Below, piece by piece: positions 28,930-33,568 of a stretch of DNA of 33,568 nucleotides (positions within the stretch are counted from its first letter, which is position 1; every line of letters starts with the position of its first letter). This DNA comes from Alphaproteobacteria bacterium. GTDB taxonomy: Bacteria > Pseudomonadota > Alphaproteobacteria > UBA7887. The notes beneath the pieces are model-generated. The model did not search any database. It had not been told where the DNA came from and saw nothing but the letters and a program-made list of their open reading frames with translations. The stretch spans positions 1-33,568 of the forward strand of contig JANQOH010000347.1 of the NCBI GenBank assembly GCA_028289725.1, given 5' to 3'. The position numbers were made by a program, and so were the translations under genes.

Positions 28930-29343
28930 TCGGGTTCTCCATTCCAAAGCATAGAGTGTGGAAGGCGCCGCTCAGATTGTTGGTCGGACAATCGTGACGG
29001 GTTCAATGCAAAATCACGCCGACCGCAAACTATCCGATTCGAAATGACGAGACACCAGCGCGACCGGGACCCGCGGGTACGGACCCCGATGGGTCAGGCA
29101 AGAAGATTACATATGAGGGAGAGTGAAGCGCGGCTTTCCCGATTGGTGGGTGAGGCCAGTAGCTCACCGACGCGAATCTGTGATCGCCGTCACAAAGGGG
29201 CAGGTTGAGCGCCAAATTAGACCGTCAATTTGTGCCAAGTTGCCCGATCCAGACCATTTTTCATCAAGGGAAGAGCAAAAAGTCGAGGCCTGAGACGAGC
29301 GCGCTCCACATCGTCTGGTGCGCGCCGTGCTCGGCAAGGTGGT

Positions 29344-29769
29344 ATGGTGAATAATCAGCAGATCATCAGTCATTCGCTGCGTTGCATCGCGGTGGTTTTT
29401 ATTTTCGGTCTTCAGGGGTGCGTCGCGCTTGCTATCACCGCCGGCGGCGTTGTCGGTGGCGCCGGCGTCGACCACACAATCAATGGCGTCGCCTACAAGA
29501 CCTTCAATCACACAGTCGACGAGCTGCGAGGTGCCACGCTTACGACCTTGTCCGATATGGACATGAAAGTGGTAAGCGACCAGGAGAACGATGAGGGTTG
29601 GGAAATCGCCGCGACCGCCGTTGAACGTGAAATCGACATCGAATTCGAACGGATCAGTTCAAGAACCACGCGCATGAGAGTGGTCGCCCACGAAGGCGTG
29701 ATCTTCTTGAAAGACCGCGCAACTGCGACCGAGATTATTGTCGGCACCACGGGCAACTTGCCGAGCTAA
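29344..29769 (+). CDS. DUF3568-type lipoprotein
   Basis: MVNNQQIISHSLRCIAVVFIFGLQGCVALAITAGGVVGGAGV lipobox, then NGVAYKTFNHTVDELRGATLTTLSDMDMKV. Confidence 0.8.
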   Translation: MVNNQQIISHSLRCIAVVFIFGLQGCVALAITAGGVVGGAGVDHTINGVAYKTFNHTVDELRGATLTTLSDMDMKVVSDQENDEGWEIAATAVEREIDIEFERISSRTTRMRVVAHEGVIFLKDRATATEIIVGTTGNLPS

Positions 29770-30125
29770 TTGCCAAAAGAACGGTGCCCGTCGGCACGAA
29801 CGGGAAGACCCGATATCCATTCTATAGACCGCCCCGCTAAATCGCTCTGGGCGCCGCTCCGGCGGGCCGCGGGACGAGCACGTCACGGGATCTTTGACCT
29901 GCTGATACGATAGTCGCTTTGCGCCGATCTAAGAAATCGGAACACCCCATCGACACAGTGCTTGATAGGCGATAGGTCCAACCCGCAAATTGGCTGTACA
30001 GACACTGCAATTGTCACCAAATAGAAACCCATGACCCATACACGGTCCTTTGGGTAATCGAAAATTGGACAACGCGCGCCAAACCGGGACACGAGGGCAC
30101 CATCGATACGATCCAGTTTGAGTCA

Positions 30126-31571
30126 TTGGGTACGATCAGCGACCTAAGCACCGGAATAACGGTAGAGACGAACGCGCTAAAACGCCGGGTCGCCGCCGGC
30201 GCGACGGTGCTGGCGGAGCACGGAATCGGTCCCGGCGACCGGGTGATGATCGTTCACGGCGACAGCCCGGCTTTCTTCATCGATTTGCTGGCGGTTTGGC
30301 GGCGTGGCGCCTGCGCCGTTTGCACCAATCCGGGATCCAGTACGAATGAGCTGGAGAACCTGTGTGACTTTACCGAACCTTCGCTCATTTTGGTTTTGGA
30401 CGATGGCAAGACCGACTGGGATGCCCGATTGGGTTCGATTTCGATCGCGCGGCAGGCTCTCGGTACAGCGGCGCCAGTAAATCAAGCCGAGGCTCAGGAG
30501 CCGATGCCGGACGATCCGGCGTTAATTCTGTTTACGTCCGGTTCGACCGGCGTCCCGAAAGGCGTGGTTCACAGCTTTCGATCGCTTGGCGCGCGTCTGG
30601 ATCTGAATCGAAGGCATATCGGATTGGACGATATGGCGCGTACCATGTGCGTGCTGCCGACCCATTTCGGACACGGCCTGATCGGCAATTGCCTCACGCC
30701 GCTCTTGGCAGGATGTGATTTGTATTTGATGGCGGGCGACGCCCTTCGCGCGGCCAGCAAACTAGGCGCCCTGATCGATGAGCACGCGATGACCTTCATG
30801 TCGTCGGTGCCTGCCTTTTGGCGGCTCGCCCTCAAGGCGGGCCGCCCGCCGACCGCCGGAACGATGCGGCGCATTCACATCGGATCCGCGCCGCTGTCAG
30901 CCGATCTATGGAATCAGGTGATCGCCTGGTCCGGAACGAAGAACGTCGTGAACATGTACGGACTAACCGAAACGGCAAACTGGGTCGCCGGTGCCTCGGC
31001 ACAGGATTACGCACCGGAAGACGGCTTGATCGGAAAACTCTGGGGCGGGCGGGCCGCGGTTTGCGACGACGCCGGCCGACGGCATGAAAGCGGCGAAGGC
31101 GAATTGGTGCTGCAGGCGCCATCTTGCATGACAGGGTATTTGAAGCAGCAGGACCTGACAGACAGCGTCTTGCGGGACGGCTGGTTTCGCACTGGTGACG
31201 TGGGCCGTATTGAGTCCGACGGCACATTACGGCTGACCGGCCGGAAGCGCACCGAAATCAACCGTGCCGGTATTAAGGTGCATCCGGAAGAAGTCGACCT
31301 CATGATCGAACGGCACCCGGCCGTCGCGGAAGTTTGTACTTTCGGGGTACCGGACCCGGTGGCCGGCGAGATTGTCGGCGTCGCGGTTCGTTTGGAAGAC
31401 GGCGAGGATGTTAAAGAGCAGGAGTTAAGGTCTTGGTGCAGCCACCAGATTCGAAAAGAGGCGCGACCGGACCGGTGGTTCTTCGTGTCACAAATCCCAA
31501 GAACCGACCGGGGCAAAGTGAATCGCGCGTCGGTTCGCCAAATGTGCCTATCGGAAAACCAAAGAAGGTAG
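30126..31571 (+). CDS. AMP-dependent acyl-CoA/acyl-ACP synthetase
   Basis: LILFTSGSTGVPKGVVHS (P-loop), NMYGLTETANWV, GWFRTGDVGRIESDGTLRLTGRKRTEINRAGIKVHPEEVD. N-terminus uncertain (TTG start). Confidence 0.92.
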   Translation: MGTISDLSTGITVETNALKRRVAAGATVLAEHGIGPGDRVMIVHGDSPAFFIDLLAVWRRGACAVCTNPGSSTNELENLCDFTEPSLILVLDDGKTDWDARLGSISIARQALGTAAPVNQAEAQEPMPDDPALILFTSGSTGVPKGVVHSFRSLGARLDLNRRHIGLDDMARTMCVLPTHFGHGLIGNCLTPLLAGCDLYLMAGDALRAASKLGALIDEHAMTFMSSVPAFWRLALKAGRPPTAGTMRRIHIGSAPLSADLWNQVIAWSGTKNVVNMYGLTETANWVAGASAQDYAPEDGLIGKLWGGRAAVCDDAGRRHESGEGELVLQAPSCMTGYLKQQDLTDSVLRDGWFRTGDVGRIESDGTLRLTGRKRTEINRAGIKVHPEEVDLMIERHPAVAEVCTFGVPDPVAGEIVGVAVRLEDGEDVKEQELRSWCSHQIRKEARPDRWFFVSQIPRTDRGKVNRASVRQMCLSENQRR

Positions 31572-32140
31572 CGGCGAAACCCGGTCCGCCGGTCATCTTG
31601 GAGACGGAGAATTACCTGCTGCGCTCGATGCGGGAGGAAGATGTTTCCGAAAAATATATCGCTTGGGCCAAAGATCCCGAACTTATGGAAGGCCTGAACG
31701 CGCCGGCCCGATCGGTGAATCGGACGCAATTGAAGCGGTACATCAAGTCCTTTGATAATCGGACCAAATATCACCTAGGTGTCTTCACCGAACCGGGCGG
31801 CGTGCACATCGGATTCTTCACAATTTATGTCGACAATAAATTCCGGTCCGCGCAAACCAATGTGGTCATTGGGGACCGTGACTATTGGGGCAAAGGCGTG
31901 GTGCTGGAAACGCGTGCCGCCATCATCGATTTTCTGTTTGAGGTTGTAAAAGTCGACAAAGTCTGGGGCACGCCCTACGAACGGAATTTTCCTTCTATTT
32001 TCAATTACAAAGCCCAAGGTTTTACGTGCGAAGGTGTACTGCGCAAACATATCGTCAATGTCAAAGGTCAACGTATTGACCAGTATGTATTTGGACTATT
32101 GCGCGAAGAGTGGCTCGCGAGTCGGGAAACGGACGAATAA
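31544..32140 (+). CDS. RimJ/RimL-like GNAT acyltransferase
   Basis: ETENYLLRSMREEDVSEKYIAWAKDPELMEGL...IGDRDYWGKGVVLETRAAIIDFLFE...NFPSIFNYKAQGFTCEGVLR. GTG 31544 is a plausible start overlapping the ligase gene. Confidence 0.82.
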   Translation: MPIGKPKKVAAKPGPPVILETENYLLRSMREEDVSEKYIAWAKDPELMEGLNAPARSVNRTQLKRYIKSFDNRTKYHLGVFTEPGGVHIGFFTIYVDNKFRSAQTNVVIGDRDYWGKGVVLETRAAIIDFLFEVVKVDKVWGTPYERNFPSIFNYKAQGFTCEGVLRKHIVNVKGQRIDQYVFGLLREEWLASRETDE

Positions 32141-32397
32141 TGACGAATCCACACGATATTGAAGCGCTTGAAACCGCCCGACGCTTGCTCGCGGCCGCGA
32201 CTGGTTGCGCCACCGCGGACGTTGGCGACGATGCGGCGATCGGCGCATTTGAGCCTTGGGACAGTCTTGCACATATGAGACTAATCATGGCGATCGAGGA
32301 AGAAACGGCTGGGGAAGTGCCGCCGGAGATGGTCGTCGCGTTCGGCACGCTAGCGGACATCGCAGCGTATCTAGAAAGCGCGCAAACGCCGGCCTAA
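32140..32397 (+). CDS. Stand-alone acyl carrier protein
   Basis: IGAFEPWDSLAHMRLIMAIEEETAGEVPPEMVVAFGTLADIAAYL. DSL phosphopantetheine site; TAATG overlap with the GNAT. Confidence 0.87.
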   Translation: MTNPHDIEALETARRLLAAATGCATADVGDDAAIGAFEPWDSLAHMRLIMAIEEETAGEVPPEMVVAFGTLADIAAYLESAQTPA

Positions 32398-32700
32398 TCT
32401 ATGCCCGTCATCGATGACGCGGGAGCACGGCGCGTACGGTCGAAGTGGATCAATTCGATCTGCTCGCATCGAGGCAAATAATTCCCGATACAGTCGATAT
32501 TCTTTAATATAACTCGCCTTTAAGGACCCAATATCCCGGATCAGGTTGGCTCGGTGAGGCGGCAATCTGGTCGAACAGCCAAATTCGCCCGACCGCGTAA
32601 CGATCCCGGCCCGCAAATACATTCGAAAGGTCTGCCGAGACGGGTCCGTTCCCGTCGGACGTTCGGCGCGCCTTTACCGTAGAAAATTTCAATAAAATGC

Positions 32701-32721
32701 GATGCATAGTGCATATGCATC
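32701..32721. promoter_or_regulatory. Perfect inverted repeat, candidate regulator-binding site
   Basis: GATGCATA-GTGCA-TATGCATC, 8-5-8 perfect dyad, ~210 bp upstream of the adhesin ATG. Confidence 0.5.
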
Positions 32722-32932
32722 ATGCGGTCGCGTGGACTTCGGGGCAAAATCCCGACGCCTGAAGGATTCGCTAGGCGGTTTCGCGGTGGTTGAGCGGCAC
32801 CAAGACAACCGGGTCCAGAGGGGGAAGCAGGGCGCTTCGGCGCGAAATATTATAAAGCCAAATCAAGGCATTAACGTTTGATAGGGACCTAACAAAGAAG
32901 TCCCTTCGAACTGAAAAAAGGGCAAGCAAAAA

Positions 32933-33568
32933 ATGGCACTCGTACATGTCATCGACATCGCCACTGGGGAAGTAGTCGCAGCGTATCCGGTCCCGCCAGT
33001 CACGAACATTCCGGTTGAAGAAGGCCAGGAAGTTCAGTTCGTCGACATTCCATACGGCAACCCGGCAGCGCCGAACGTGATTGTCGAGGTGATCGGCGAT
33101 CAAGACGTCCAGGTGACAACCGATGACGGCACGGTGCTCATCGAAGGCCTGTTTGCGCTGTTGGAAGAAGGCGCGCAGGTCCGCATGGTGTTCTCGGACA
33201 CCGGCCAAACCTATGGCGACGGCCAATCGGCATTGACGGTTCCTGAGTTTGCCAGCCTTGACGCATTTGCGCCCACCGCGGCGGGCGGCACCGATGGCGG
33301 CGCGGGCGGCACGCCCAGCGGCACCGGCGGCCGCGGCAATGACGGTTCGATCAACCCGGCTGACTTGAATGAGCCGCATATCCGCGCGGTTGGTATTGAT
33401 GGCCTCATTCCACGCCCTGAATTCGATATCGAAACCGATATTGAAACCGACAACATTCAGCAGCCCGCAGAGCCGATCATCCTGACGCCCACCACCGCGA
33501 TGGTTTGGGAGAAGGGCTTGGACGGAAGCAGCCGCCCGCAAGAATTCATTTACGTCGCCGACGGCAAC
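32933..33568 (+). CDS. N-terminus of a large secreted/surface adhesin-like protein (3' truncated by window edge)
   Basis: ATG at 32933, open for 212 codons to the window end and absent from the ORF track because no stop is reached. MALVHVIDIATGEVVAAYPVPP...GDQDVQVTTDDGTVLIEGLFALLEEG..., Gly/Thr linker with TAAG, then VWEKGLDGSSRP like the start of VCBS/RTX-type giant proteins. Confidence 0.75.
   Translation, partial: MALVHVIDIATGEVVAAYPVPPVTNIPVEEGQEVQFVDIPYGNPAAPNVIVEVIGDQDVQVTTDDGTVLIEGLFALLEEGAQVRMVFSDTGQTYGDGQSALTVPEFASLDAFAPTAAGGTDGGAGGTPSGTGGRGNDGSINPADLNEPHIRAVGIDGLIPRPEFDIETDIETDNIQQPAEPIILTPTTAMVWEKGLDGSSRPQEFIYVADGN

Noticed and set aside
32371-32707. Small minus-strand ORFs (32371-32622, 32504-32707) in the adhesin upstream region
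   Set aside because: Overlapping one another in different frames with no recognisable domain. More likely regulatory intergenic DNA.
1-33568. CRISPR arrays, transposases/IS elements, phage genes or rRNA
   Set aside because: No regularly spaced repeats, transposase/integrase motifs or rRNA sequence were recognised on either strand.

Overview
This is a 33.6 kb chromosomal window, probably alphaproteobacterial (inferred from style, not proven). It has three parts. (1) About 1-10.4 kb is a mixed housekeeping/accessory stretch: a left-truncated VWA-like protein, a 1030-aa exported repeat protein, a YdjM-like membrane protein, an AraC-type regulator, a VOC protein, GNATs, a methyltransferase, small lipoproteins and a tRNA-Ser(UGA) on the minus strand. 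(2) About 11.7-28.4 kb is a complete, tightly coupled aryl-polyene (APE)-type type II PKS locus. It encodes a PPTase, paralogous lipoproteins, a chain-length-factor-like KS, acyltransferase, two ACPs, membrane protein, AMP-ligase fused to a dehydratase, GT2-acyltransferase fusion, thioesterase, LolA-like protein, MMPL exporter, a flavin-dependent halogenase-like enzyme, lipoprotein, KS, dehydratase, ketoreductase and KS. The order matches the described ape clusters apart from the halogenase-like insertion, the ligase-dehydratase fusion, and the absence of an ammonia lyase or methyltransferase in the operon. (3) About 30.1-33.6 kb is a second small module: AMP-ligase, GNAT and a stand-alone ACP. 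It sits directly upstream of a right-truncated CDS that the ORF track missed. That CDS looks like the N-terminus of a giant secreted adhesin and carries a TAAG motif like the LapG cleavage site of LapA-type adhesins. The most novel leads are the putative halogenated aryl polyene and the putative dedicated acyl-ACP/GNAT acylation cassette beside the giant adhesin.
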